Shown here one piece after another: positions 32,152-41,557 of a DNA stretch of 62,919 bases. Source of the DNA: Sulfurimonas sp. GTDB taxonomy: Bacteria; Campylobacterota; Campylobacteria; Campylobacterales; Sulfurimonadaceae. The stretch lies in the NCBI GenBank assembly GCA_027064045.1, contig JAMOQK010000007.1:1-62919 (forward strand), written 5' to 3'. The notes beneath the pieces were generated by a model. It did not search any database and was not told the DNA's origin. It was given only the letters and a program-made list of their open reading frames with translations. The position numbers and the translations under genes are program-made. Position 1 is the stretch's first letter; the number at the start of each line of letters is the position of its first letter.

Positions 32152-32907
32152 TCACTTTTTTGAGCTTCTGATTGTAGCCCACAAAATGCCAATATACTCA
32201 TGCATTGCTATTTGTGACTTTGCGAAAGAAAATACACTTGGTACTTTTAAATAACCATCAAACTCTTTTTTATAAAAATCAGTCGGTGCTGGGATGGGAT
32301 TCATCCCTAAAGATTTAAAAAGTTTCATCGCTCTTGGCATGTGGGTTGCCGAAGTTACAAGTACAAATGGCTCATTTCCTACAATGGACTTACAAAATAT
32401 AGCTTCCTCTTTTGTATCTTTTGGTTTTGGATTTATAAGCAGGTCTTTTTCATCAACTCCAAGTGCTTTAGCTAATCTAGCATTCATAATAGCTGTTGGC
32501 GTATCTGTAAATCCCTCATAACCTGTAAAAATAATCTTAGAATCTTTTAATTTTCTATGTATCAGTATCCCCTCTAAATCCCTTTTTAAACCTCCACTAC
32601 TTATATGAGAAGAGAGTGGCTGAGTTTTATCAGTATTGTGTCCATTTCCTAAAACATGTATATATTTTACTGTTGTTTTATAGCTGTATTTTGGATATTC
32701 ATTTTCTAGGTTTTGCACTAAAAAATTAGCAAAAGGTGGATATGAGAACAAAAACATCACAAAAAATGCCAAACTTAAAAAAGCACTTGCATAGACATCT
32801 TTTTTTCTATACATATAGTAAAGACCAATTACAAACAAACTAAAAAACATCCCAAAAGGTTCAACAAAAAAAGTTATAAACTGTTTTAAAAAAAATCCAA
32901 TATCCAT
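32152..32907 (-). CDS. YdcF/DUF218 family protein
   Basis: VLGNGHNTDKTQPLSSHISSGGLKR ... VTSATHMPRAMKLFKSLG. Confidence 0.85.
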   Translation of the reverse strand: MDIGFFLKQFITFFVEPFGMFFSLFVIGLYYMYRKKDVYASAFLSLAFFVMFLFSYPPFANFLVQNLENEYPKYSYKTTVKYIHVLGNGHNTDKTQPLSSHISSGGLKRDLEGILIHRKLKDSKIIFTGYEGFTDTPTAIMNARLAKALGVDEKDLLINPKPKDTKEEAIFCKSIVGNEPFVLVTSATHMPRAMKLFKSLGMNPIPAPTDFYKKEFDGYLKVPSVFSFAKSQIAMHEYIGILWATIRSSKK

Positions 32908-33668
32908 TACCCCAACACCTCATTAATTTTATCTACTATCTCCACATGCCAAAGCAATTCTTTATGTGTTAAATTTTCAAACTCTTTATAAAACTCAAGA
33001 TTTTTAATACTATTTTTTAACTTTCTTGCATTATCTATATAAACTACTTCATCATCTTTACTTACAAAAAGATATGTTTTAGCATCAATTTTCTGAACAT
33101 ATTTTACAGTATCAAATTTATATCTTAGAAACCTAGACATATTTATTTTATATTTTGTTTGTGCCAAAGAGGCTATACTATCAAAAGCACCAACTAAGAA
33201 AACACCTTTCGAGTCCATTTTACTACCAACAAAAGAAGCAATATTTGAACCCAAAGAGTAGCCAAAAAGATAAAAATCACCATAATTTTTTTGAATTATT
33301 TGAGCTATAAATAAACTATCTTCTAAAATGTTTTTTTCACTAACATGACCCTCACTTCGACCATAAGAACGATAATTAAATGAGATTATCCTCCTTTTTG
33401 GATATAACAAAGCCAGTTTTTGCACAACATCTACACTATCTTGACCTTTACCTGAAAAAAACAATAAAGTTTCACTTGATTTTTGTGGTTGATAAACAAC
33501 ACCTTCTAGCTCAATTGCATCTTTAGTTTTTATACTTAGTATCTCAAAATCATCTCCTAATTCTTCACAACGATAGTAAGTTGGAGAAAAAATCATAAAA
33601 AATTGCCACTGATAAAAAGCAAACCATAAAATCATAAATGTAAAAATTAAAAATATAATATAAATCAT
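32907..33668 (-). CDS. Alpha/beta hydrolase
   Basis: LFGYSLGSNIASFVG nucleophile elbow; NYRSYGRSEG. Confidence 0.88.
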   Translation of the reverse strand: MIYIIFLIFTFMILWFAFYQWQFFMIFSPTYYRCEELGDDFEILSIKTKDAIELEGVVYQPQKSSETLLFFSGKGQDSVDVVQKLALLYPKRRIISFNYRSYGRSEGHVSEKNILEDSLFIAQIIQKNYGDFYLFGYSLGSNIASFVGSKMDSKGVFLVGAFDSIASLAQTKYKINMSRFLRYKFDTVKYVQKIDAKTYLFVSKDDEVVYIDNARKLKNSIKNLEFYKEFENLTHKELLWHVEIVDKINEVLG

Positions 33669-33713
33669 AGATGAAATTGTAGTATAATTTCATCAATTAT
33701 AATAGGATTTAAA

Positions 33714-34451
33714 ATGCAAGTATTCGGAAAATTTTCAACAAACTTTGATATGGACTATCTAGTAGAACATTATATTTACATAAATGAGAGTGAAAATGAA
33801 AAAATAACAGTAACTGATTTAGAAAATATGCTCAAAAAAAAAAGAAAAACAGTAGCAGGAACTATATTTTTATATAACCCTGAAGTGAGTCCTGTTGGCT
33901 ATAAACTTAGCCGTTTTTTACAAAATGATGGTTTTGACAAATATGATGAATTTGTACAACTAAATGAAAGTCCAAAAGACTACATTTTAAATGCAGGACT
34001 TAAACAACACCATAAAGGTAAGCTAGTTGAGATAAAACATCTATTTAACTACAACAGAGAAAATATTGAGCCAACACCTATTTTAGAAGAATTTGATGCA
34101 GATTTAGACAAGTTTACATCTTCTCAATTTACAAGATACGACAAAACACTCAACTATCTTGACATTCCAAATATCCGTTTAAGTGGAAAATTTGTATTTT
34201 TTGGAATTGGACATAAATATGATAGACATCACAAAGCTATCATTGCCTATGCAAAAGCTTTATCTCAACATATAAACAAACTAGATAAAACAGTAGTTTT
34301 TATGCATGACAATAACTATGATGCAGATGAATGTAGAGAGATAGCATACTTTTTGTCACCTTTTGCAACAGGTAAAGCTAGAGAAAAAAGGGCAAATGGA
34401 TTTAAAGAAGTTTTTAACACAAATCCACCACACATTGTAAAGATAAAATAA
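33714..34451 (+). CDS. Conserved hypothetical protein
   Basis: 245 aa intact ORF; no family recognised. Confidence 0.6.
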   Translation: MQVFGKFSTNFDMDYLVEHYIYINESENEKITVTDLENMLKKKRKTVAGTIFLYNPEVSPVGYKLSRFLQNDGFDKYDEFVQLNESPKDYILNAGLKQHHKGKLVEIKHLFNYNRENIEPTPILEEFDADLDKFTSSQFTRYDKTLNYLDIPNIRLSGKFVFFGIGHKYDRHHKAIIAYAKALSQHINKLDKTVVFMHDNNYDADECREIAYFLSPFATGKAREKRANGFKEVFNTNPPHIVKIK

Positions 34452-34486
34452 GTTATAATGGCTTAAATAGTTTAGGAGATTTTATA

Positions 34487-35074
34487 TTGTTAACTAAAAA
34501 AGAGCAAAAAAAAGAAAAGATAATTCGAAATGCTTTGTTACTTTTTGCAAAAAATGGTTTTTATGCTACAACTATACCAGATATAGCTTCAACACTTAAA
34601 ATGAGTGTTGGAAATATGTACAACTATTTTAAATCAAAAGATATTTTAGCAAAAGAGATTATAAAATATATATCTGCATATCTGGGTTCTAAGATAAAAA
34701 AGATAAATGAAGAGGACATTTCTACAAAAGAAAAAACAAAAAAAATCATAGAGATGTATTTTAAAACTGCTATGTCAAAACCTGAAATGATAGATTATTT
34801 TCTAAGAATATATCTCTCAAATCGTGAGGTATTTTTAGATGGCTGCGAAGGGATGATTTGTGTTAATGAGTTTGTCATAGAGGTTATGATATATTTTGAA
34901 GAAGGTGTAAAATCTGGAGATTTAAGAGATCAAGATTTTTTTAGTGCTTTTGGACTTTTTATGGGTTATCTTGGTGGTATGGTTTTTCTAAAAGGGGAAA
35001 ATATACTTCCAAAAGAGCTGAATGACTACATAGATGACATAACCTACAATATCTACAAGGCATTAAGTGTATGA
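34487..35074 (+). CDS. TetR-family regulator, paralog 1 (TTG start)
   Basis: ALLLFAKNGFYATTIPDIASTLKMSVGNMYNYFKSKDILAKEII TetR HTH. Confidence 0.93.
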   Translation: MLTKKEQKKEKIIRNALLLFAKNGFYATTIPDIASTLKMSVGNMYNYFKSKDILAKEIIKYISAYLGSKIKKINEEDISTKEKTKKIIEMYFKTAMSKPEMIDYFLRIYLSNREVFLDGCEGMICVNEFVIEVMIYFEEGVKSGDLRDQDFFSAFGLFMGYLGGMVFLKGENILPKELNDYIDDITYNIYKALSV

Positions 35075-35945
35075 TAAAAAACTAAAAATCATCTGGTTAA
35101 CTGCCATATCTTGCAATGGTAATTCACACTCTTTTTTAAATTATCCACATTTAGAACAATTTATAGACGATTTTGAATTTATCTACCACCCCCTTATCTA
35201 CTCAAAATACTCACTACAAGACTTAATCAATAAAGATATAGAATGTGATATATTACTTTTAGAAGGGGCTATATCACCAGAGTTTAAAAAGATGGATGAA
35301 CCTATTATAAATCTAGTTGATAAATATGCACACAAGGCAAAAAAGATTATCACGGTTGGTACATGTGCAACTTTTGGTGGTATATTTTCACAAAGTGATT
35401 ATGCTTATACAACCGGTCTTCATTTTGATAAAGAGAACCCAACTTTTTTGTTTAAAAGTTTAAAACATAAAACCATCTCTATATCTGGTTGCCCAATACA
35501 ACCAGAGGTTTTGGCAAATACAATCTATGCAATACAAAAAAATATGGATTTAAAATTAGATAATTATCTAAGACCTAAAGAATTTTTTGCATACACTATA
35601 CATAACGGATGTACAAGAAACGAGTATTTCGAGTACAAAGTGGATAATCATACTTTTGGTAAAAAAGAGGGGTGTATGTTTTATGAACATGGCTGTCAAG
35701 CTCCATACACTAACGGAAGTTGTAATAAGATACTATGGAATGGTGTAAACTCAAAAACAAGGGCAGGTTTACCATGTATGGGTTGTACTTCACCAGATTT
35801 TCCAAAACAAAACTTATTTAAAACTAAAAAAAACATGGGAATACCTCAAAACCTACCACTTGGAGTTGGAAAAAGAACATATCTAACATTGGCTGGTATC
35901 ACAAAAGCATTTAGTATAAAAAGGCTTGAGGAGGACTTGTTTTGA
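35067..35945 (+). CDS. Cytoplasmic-type NiFe hydrogenase small subunit (no Tat signal)
   Basis: ISCNGNSHSFL, VGTCATFGG, SGCPIQPEV, GLPCMGCTSPDFPK Fe-S motifs. Confidence 0.92.
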   Translation: MYDKKLKIIWLTAISCNGNSHSFLNYPHLEQFIDDFEFIYHPLIYSKYSLQDLINKDIECDILLLEGAISPEFKKMDEPIINLVDKYAHKAKKIITVGTCATFGGIFSQSDYAYTTGLHFDKENPTFLFKSLKHKTISISGCPIQPEVLANTIYAIQKNMDLKLDNYLRPKEFFAYTIHNGCTRNEYFEYKVDNHTFGKKEGCMFYEHGCQAPYTNGSCNKILWNGVNSKTRAGLPCMGCTSPDFPKQNLFKTKKNMGIPQNLPLGVGKRTYLTLAGITKAFSIKRLEEDLF

Positions 35946-37204
35946 TAAAATTCATAGAAAAGATAGAGGGTGAAGCTAAACTAAATTTCTCATTTGATGA
36001 ACATAAAAAGATAGATTTTGTAGATATAGAGTTTTTCTCAACAAGAAATATAGAAAAGATACTTGAGAACAAACCAGCACTTGATGCACTTGTTATAAAC
36101 CCTAGAGTTTGTGGTATTTGTGGTCATGCTCATCTCATAGCCACTACAAAGGCATTAGAAGATTGCTATAAAAATATAGAAGTACCAAACAATGCTAAAA
36201 TATTAAGAGAATTAACACTTAACTTTGAGATTATGCAAAACCATTTTAAGTGGTTTTATCTGAGCATTTTACCTCTTTTAGGAGAGAGACAGCACCTCTT
36301 AAAAGCTACTTTTCCATCTCAAATTTTAGCAAAAGCCATAGCAGTAGTTGGGGGACAATATCCACATACTTCATACAGTCTTGTTGGTGGTGTGGTTTGT
36401 GATATAACGGTAATGGATATTTTAAAAATTACACATCTCATAGATGAAGTTATGAAATATTTTGAAAAAAATTTGCTTGTTGATGAGAGTGAAGAGTTTT
36501 TAAACTACAAAAATATAGAAAATATTTTAAATAAAGATGGAGATTTAATAAAAACTTTATTAAAATTTAAACAAAATTCATGGCAGCATCTTGGTAGAAG
36601 CTATGGTAGATTTGTTGTATTTGGTCAAAATTCATACTTCAACAGTGGTAAATCCATCAAAACAACAGTAAGTAAGAATCTAAATTTCGCAAATATCAAA
36701 GAGCAAACAAATCAAAATTCATATGCTAAAAATGTTACATATAAAAATAAATACTATGAAGTTGGTCCACTTAGCAGAGCTATGTTAAATAAAATTCCAC
36801 TCATAAAAGACAGTCATAGAAAATATGGTGATAGTATATTTAGCAGAATTTTAGCCAGAATGTATGAGATACCACAACTTCTCAATCATTCAAAAAAACT
36901 ACTTGACGAGTTAGACTTAGACAAGCCTTTTTACATAGAACCAAAGATAGATATTTCAAAAATCTCAGGTTCGGGTTATGGTTGTGTTGAAGCTGCCAGA
37001 GGTACTCTTTTACATAAAGTAAAACTTCACAATGGAATTATTGAAAAATACGACATAATCACACCAACACAATGGAACCTTTCAAATGGAACTAAAGAAA
37101 AACTAGGTGTATCTCAAAAAGCAATGATTGGTCTTAGCGATATAAATTTAGCAGAAATAGTTTTTAAATCTTTTGATGTTTGTTCCGTTTGTACAACACA
37201 TTAA
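35942..37204 (+). CDS. Cytoplasmic-type NiFe hydrogenase large subunit, no C-terminal extension
   Basis: L1 RVCGICGHAH; protein ends at L2 FDVCSVCTTH*. Confidence 0.92.
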   Translation: MIKFIEKIEGEAKLNFSFDEHKKIDFVDIEFFSTRNIEKILENKPALDALVINPRVCGICGHAHLIATTKALEDCYKNIEVPNNAKILRELTLNFEIMQNHFKWFYLSILPLLGERQHLLKATFPSQILAKAIAVVGGQYPHTSYSLVGGVVCDITVMDILKITHLIDEVMKYFEKNLLVDESEEFLNYKNIENILNKDGDLIKTLLKFKQNSWQHLGRSYGRFVVFGQNSYFNSGKSIKTTVSKNLNFANIKEQTNQNSYAKNVTYKNKYYEVGPLSRAMLNKIPLIKDSHRKYGDSIFSRILARMYEIPQLLNHSKKLLDELDLDKPFYIEPKIDISKISGSGYGCVEAARGTLLHKVKLHNGIIEKYDIITPTQWNLSNGTKEKLGVSQKAMIGLSDINLAEIVFKSFDVCSVCTTH

Positions 37205-37308
37205 ATAAAACCCCAGTCTAATTTTGAGCTAGAGTTTCACAAAAAACTTAAAAATTTATAAACAAGATTCCATATTAAGTTTAAACAAAGAATATCAAAG
37301 GTATTATT

Positions 37309-37328
37309 TTGAATGAATATTCACTCAA
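37309..37328. promoter_or_regulatory. Candidate TetR operator upstream of hydA
   Basis: TTGAATGAATATTCACTCAA, 9 of 10 palindromic pairs; -10-like TATTAT at 37302. Confidence 0.5.
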
Positions 37329-37347
37329 ACAAACAAAGGAGAGAGGG

Positions 37348-38505
37348 ATGAAACATAACGACTTATTAAAAAAGTTTAATTTACGACTTGAAGAACTAGA
37401 AAAAATGCCTAGAATGGATCAGTCTAAAACAATAACAGAAGTTATTGAGGAGAAAGGTTTTTCAAGAAGAGAATTTATGAAATGGGCAACAGCTACCTGT
37501 GCTTTGTTAGCATTACCAGCTGAATTTACACCTTTAGTAGCAAAAGCTGCTGAACTAGCAGATAGACTTCCTATCATCTGGTTACACATGGCTGAATGTA
37601 CAGGGTGTAGTGAAAGTTTACTTAGAAGTGATGCACCAAGTATAGATAGTCTTATATTTGATCACATCTCATTGGAATATCATGAAACTCTTATGGCTGC
37701 CGCTGGTTGGCAAGCAGAAGAAAATCTTGAAAATGCTATGAAAAAATATAAAGGTAGATATGTATTGATGGTTGAAGGTGGTGTACCTATAGCAAATGAA
37801 GGTTCATTTTTAACTATAGGTGGTCATGCTAAAAGAGGTAAAGATATTGCCATAGAAGCTTCAAATGATGCAGCTGCTATTTTTGCTATTGGAACTTGTT
37901 CATCTTTTGGTGGTGTTCAAGCTGCCATTCCTAATCCAACTGGAGCAGTAGGTTTAAGTGAAGTAACTAACAAACCTGTTATAAATGTACCAGGATGTCC
38001 ACCTAGTGAAAAAAATATTGTTGGAACATTATTACACTTTTTACTTTATGGAACACTTCCAGCACTTGATGCATTTAACAGACCAAAATGGGCTTACAAA
38101 CACAGAATTCACGATTTATGTGAAAGAAGAGGTCATTTTGATGCAGGTGAATTTGTTGAACAATTTGGTGATGAAGGTGCTAAAAATGGATACTGTTTAT
38201 ATAAAGTAGGATGTAAAGGACCATATACATTTAACAACTGTTCAAAAAATAAATTTAATCAAGGTACTTCATGGCCAGTACAAGCTGGTTTTGGTTGTAT
38301 GGGTTGTAGTGAGCCAGATTTTTGGGATACAATGGGAACAGTTGGTGAACCACTTAAAGATAAACTTTATAACACAGTATTTGATGGTATGGGTGCAGAT
38401 GCAACAGCAGATAATATAGGTGTTAATTTACTAATAGCAACTGGTGTTGGTATAGCAGCACATGCCGCAATTTCAGCGATTAAACACCCTAAAGGAGATG
38501 AATAA
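37348..38505 (+). CDS. hydA: Tat-exported respiratory NiFe hydrogenase small subunit
   Basis: Tat motif SRREFMKWATAT; CTGCSES, GTCSSFGG, PGCPPSE; ATG at 37348 has GGAGAGAGGG SD. Confidence 0.95.
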   Translation: MKHNDLLKKFNLRLEELEKMPRMDQSKTITEVIEEKGFSRREFMKWATATCALLALPAEFTPLVAKAAELADRLPIIWLHMAECTGCSESLLRSDAPSIDSLIFDHISLEYHETLMAAAGWQAEENLENAMKKYKGRYVLMVEGGVPIANEGSFLTIGGHAKRGKDIAIEASNDAAAIFAIGTCSSFGGVQAAIPNPTGAVGLSEVTNKPVINVPGCPPSEKNIVGTLLHFLLYGTLPALDAFNRPKWAYKHRIHDLCERRGHFDAGEFVEQFGDEGAKNGYCLYKVGCKGPYTFNNCSKNKFNQGTSWPVQAGFGCMGCSEPDFWDTMGTVGEPLKDKLYNTVFDGMGADATADNIGVNLLIATGVGIAAHAAISAIKHPKGDE

Positions 38506-40238
38506 TGTCAAAAAGAGTAGTAGTAGATCCAATCACAAGGATAGAAGGACACCTTAGAGCAGAGGTTATTGTAAATGATGATGGAGTTGTAGAAGATGCT
38601 TTTGTTTCTTCAACTTTATGGAGAGGTTTAGAAGTTATTGCTAAAAATAGAGATCCAAGAAATGTTCCTCTTATAATGCAACGAATCTGTGGTGTTTGTA
38701 CATATTCTCACTACCTTAAAAGTACAATAGCAGTTGAAGATGCATTAGGAATTAAAATTCCTTTAAATGCTGAACTTGTTAGAACACTTATGAATGCTGC
38801 ATTATTTATGCACGATCATGTTGTTCACTTTTATCATCTCCATGGTGTTGATTGGGTTGATATTGTCTCAGCTCTTGATGCAGATGAAGCAAAAGCTAGT
38901 AAATTAGCTTTTAAATATACAGACAATCCAATAGCAACAGGGGAAAATGACCTTAAAAAAGTTAAGGAAACTGTAGCTAAGTTTGCTAAAAATCCTCAAG
39001 GTCTTGGACCATTTGCAAATGCTTATTGGGGACATGGAACTTATAAGTTTACACCTGAACAAAACCTAATTGCACTCTCACATTATTTAAAAGCACTAGA
39101 GATGCAAAGAATGGCAGCTCAACTTTTAGCTATCTTTGGTGGTAAACAGCCACATCCACAATCTCTTGTTGTTGGTGGAGTTAGTTGTGTTATGGACATC
39201 TTAGATCCATCAAGAATGGGTGAATACCTTACAAAATACAAAAAAATGGCTAATTTTGTAAAAAATGCTTATGTAGCAGATATTAAAATGGCTGCAGAGA
39301 TGTATAAAACAGAAGGTTCAGTTGTTAAGCCAATGGGTGTAAAAAACTTTATGGCGTATAGAGATTTTATGGTTGGCAGAGATGAATATCTGTTCGATAG
39401 TGGATATATTGAAAATGCTGATTTATCAAAAGCATTTGATATTAATGAAGATTTAATTACTGAAGAAGCAACACACTCTTGGTATGCAGATGATGAAGCA
39501 CTTCATCCATATGATGGTAAAACAAATCCTAAATATACTGGTTTTGTAGATGGTGAAAGTGTTGGACCTGATGGAAAAATGATTCATTCTCAAAATATTG
39601 ATCCTAAAGGTAAATACAGTTGGATCAAGTCTCCTAGATATGATGGTAAACCTATGGAAGTTGGTCCACTTGCGTGTTTACTTGTAAGTTATGCAAGAGG
39701 AAATAAAATTGTTCAAGCATCTGTTAATGGATTCCTAAAAGAAACAGGTCTTCCTGTTGGTGCATTGTTTACTACTCTTGGTAGAACAGCAGCAAGAGCA
39801 TTACAATGTGAAATCATTGCAGACAATGCGATTAAAGCATTTAATAACTTAATTGAAAACCTAAAAGTTGATCAAGAAACATGTGCTCCATATATCATTG
39901 ATAAAAATAAAGAGTATAAAGGTAGAGGTATTGGTGATGTTCCAAGGGGAATGCTTAGCCACTGGATCAGAATTAAAAATGGTGTTTGTGAAAATTATCA
40001 AGCTGTTGTTCCATCAACTTGGAATGCTTCTCCAGTAGATGCAAATGGTATCAAAGGTCCATATGAAGCTGATTTAGTTGGATTGAAAATTGAAAATCTT
40101 TCTCAACCGTTAGAGATTATTAGAATAATTCACTCATACGATCCTTGTATAGCATGTGCAGTACATGTTATGGATACTAAAGGGAATAAACTTAGTGAAT
40201 ACAAAGTTGATCCTCTTTATGGCAATTGTAGTGTTTAA
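38505..40238 (+). CDS. hydB: Respiratory NiFe hydrogenase large subunit
   Basis: QRICGVCTYSHYL (L1), SYDPCIACAVHVMDTKGNKLSEYKVDPLYGNCSV (L2 plus cleavable extension). Confidence 0.97.
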   Translation: MSKRVVVDPITRIEGHLRAEVIVNDDGVVEDAFVSSTLWRGLEVIAKNRDPRNVPLIMQRICGVCTYSHYLKSTIAVEDALGIKIPLNAELVRTLMNAALFMHDHVVHFYHLHGVDWVDIVSALDADEAKASKLAFKYTDNPIATGENDLKKVKETVAKFAKNPQGLGPFANAYWGHGTYKFTPEQNLIALSHYLKALEMQRMAAQLLAIFGGKQPHPQSLVVGGVSCVMDILDPSRMGEYLTKYKKMANFVKNAYVADIKMAAEMYKTEGSVVKPMGVKNFMAYRDFMVGRDEYLFDSGYIENADLSKAFDINEDLITEEATHSWYADDEALHPYDGKTNPKYTGFVDGESVGPDGKMIHSQNIDPKGKYSWIKSPRYDGKPMEVGPLACLLVSYARGNKIVQASVNGFLKETGLPVGALFTTLGRTAARALQCEIIADNAIKAFNNLIENLKVDQETCAPYIIDKNKEYKGRGIGDVPRGMLSHWIRIKNGVCENYQAVVPSTWNASPVDANGIKGPYEADLVGLKIENLSQPLEIIRIIHSYDPCIACAVHVMDTKGNKLSEYKVDPLYGNCSV

Positions 40239-40250
40239 AGGAGAATAATT

Positions 40251-40931
40251 ATGGAAACACATAATTCTTGTATAGAAAGGGAAGAAGAGTTTACTTCCCT
40301 TTATAGATGGCAACACTGGATTAGGGTAATAGCGATTGTTGTTTTAACTGTGACAGGTTTTTATATAGCAAAACCTTTTATATCGCCTATACCAAACAGT
40401 GAACCAACAAATTTCATGTATGCTCTTTTTAGAAGTTGGCATGAAATATTTGGTTTTGTTTTGACTGCTGTTGTATTATTTAAAAGCTACCTTTTTGTTT
40501 TTTCAAAAAGATATAAAGATGAAGCAGGTTCAATTAAGGATTTTTTAAGTCCAAAAATATGGATACAGCAAATTGGATACTATTTATTGGTTTCAAAACA
40601 TCCTCATTTAAGAGGAACATATAATCCATTGCAATTTATTGCATATATTGGATTTTATGTTTTAATGGCTATTTTAATACTTACAGGTCTTATCTTGTAT
40701 GTTCATGTGTATCATCAAGGTCTTGGTGGTATGCTTTATGATAGTATGAGAAACTTTGAAGTTATGCTCGGAGGTCTTGCCTTGGTTAGAGAACTTCATC
40801 ACATAGCAATGTGGGGAGTTATACTTTTTGTAGGTGTGCATGTATATATGGCGATTTACAATGCAGTTTTTGGAAAAGATGGTTCTATGGATGCGATTTT
40901 TTCTGGAAATAAATGGCATAAAAAACACTAA
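40251..40931 (+). CDS. hydC: Ni/Fe-hydrogenase cytochrome b subunit
   Basis: 226 aa, multiple TM segments, conserved His, RSWHEIFGF, LHHIAMWGVILFVGVHVYMAIY. Confidence 0.93.
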   Translation: METHNSCIEREEEFTSLYRWQHWIRVIAIVVLTVTGFYIAKPFISPIPNSEPTNFMYALFRSWHEIFGFVLTAVVLFKSYLFVFSKRYKDEAGSIKDFLSPKIWIQQIGYYLLVSKHPHLRGTYNPLQFIAYIGFYVLMAILILTGLILYVHVYHQGLGGMLYDSMRNFEVMLGGLALVRELHHIAMWGVILFVGVHVYMAIYNAVFGKDGSMDAIFSGNKWHKKH

Positions 40932-40942
40932 ATATTAGTTTC

Positions 40943-40965
40943 AAGAGAGGTTTTTCACCTCTCTT
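40943..40965 (+). promoter_or_regulatory. Intra-operon hairpin between hydC and hydD
   Basis: AAGAGAGGT-N5-ACCTCTCTT 9-bp stem without an adjacent clean U tract. Confidence 0.55.
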
Positions 40966-41005
40966 CTAAGTGATATTTTTTAAATGATATTTTAAGGAGT
41001 CTATT

Positions 41006-41557
41006 ATAAAAATTTTAATTTTAGGTATTGGTAATGTTTTATTTGGTGATGAGGGCGTTGGAGCGCACTTAGCACATTTGATAGAAAAAAAATATGAGTT
41101 TATTTCAGATAAGCATGTTGTTGATGTAGTTGATGGTGGAACTTTAGCTCAGATTCTCATACCGATGATTACTGAGTATGACAGAGTGTTTTTAATTGAT
41201 TGTGTAGATGTAGATGATGCTGAGATTGGAGATGTTTATTGTTTTGATTTTTCAGATATGCCAAACTATATAAAATGGGAAGGTAGCGCACATGAGGTTG
41301 AGATGTTACAAACTCTTCAGATGATAGAGATGGTAGGTGATTTACCACCTGTTAAAATCATAGGGGTAATCCCTTATGTTATAGGTGAAAACAGCACTTT
41401 TGAGATGACAAAAGAGGTTTTAAAAGCTTCTGAAGTTATGGAAAAACTGATTATTAATAACATTAAAGAGTTTGGAGATATTGAAATAAGAACAAAAGAA
41501 GAATTAAAAATAGCAGATGTTTGTGCTACAACATACCTAAAAGGTTTTACTATATGA
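41006..41557 (+). CDS. hydD: Hydrogenase maturation endopeptidase, apparent AUA (or AUU at 41003) start
   Basis: N-terminal IKILILGIGNVLFGDEGVGAHLAHLIEKKYEF is upstream of the first ATG (41078); AAGGAG at 40994-40999; in-frame TGA at 40985. Confidence 0.8.
   Translation: MKILILGIGNVLFGDEGVGAHLAHLIEKKYEFISDKHVVDVVDGGTLAQILIPMITEYDRVFLIDCVDVDDAEIGDVYCFDFSDMPNYIKWEGSAHEVEMLQTLQMIEMVGDLPPVKIIGVIPYVIGENSTFEMTKEVLKASEVMEKLIINNIKEFGDIEIRTKEELKIADVCATTYLKGFTI

Noticed and set aside
32334-32344. Exact 11-mer in the YdcF-like gene
   Set aside because: Counted, but weak evidence alone: it encodes THMPRAM, a segment often conserved in DUF218 proteins.
33834-33843. Poly-A tract of about 10 nt in the 33714 CDS as a phase-variation site
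   Set aside because: A tracts of this size are common in such AT-rich DNA, and the product is not a typical phase-variable type.
37309-37347. Extended hydA N-terminus MNEYSLKQTKERG from the ORF track
   Set aside because: TTG start lies in the predicted operator; ATG at 37348 has a much better ribosome-binding site.
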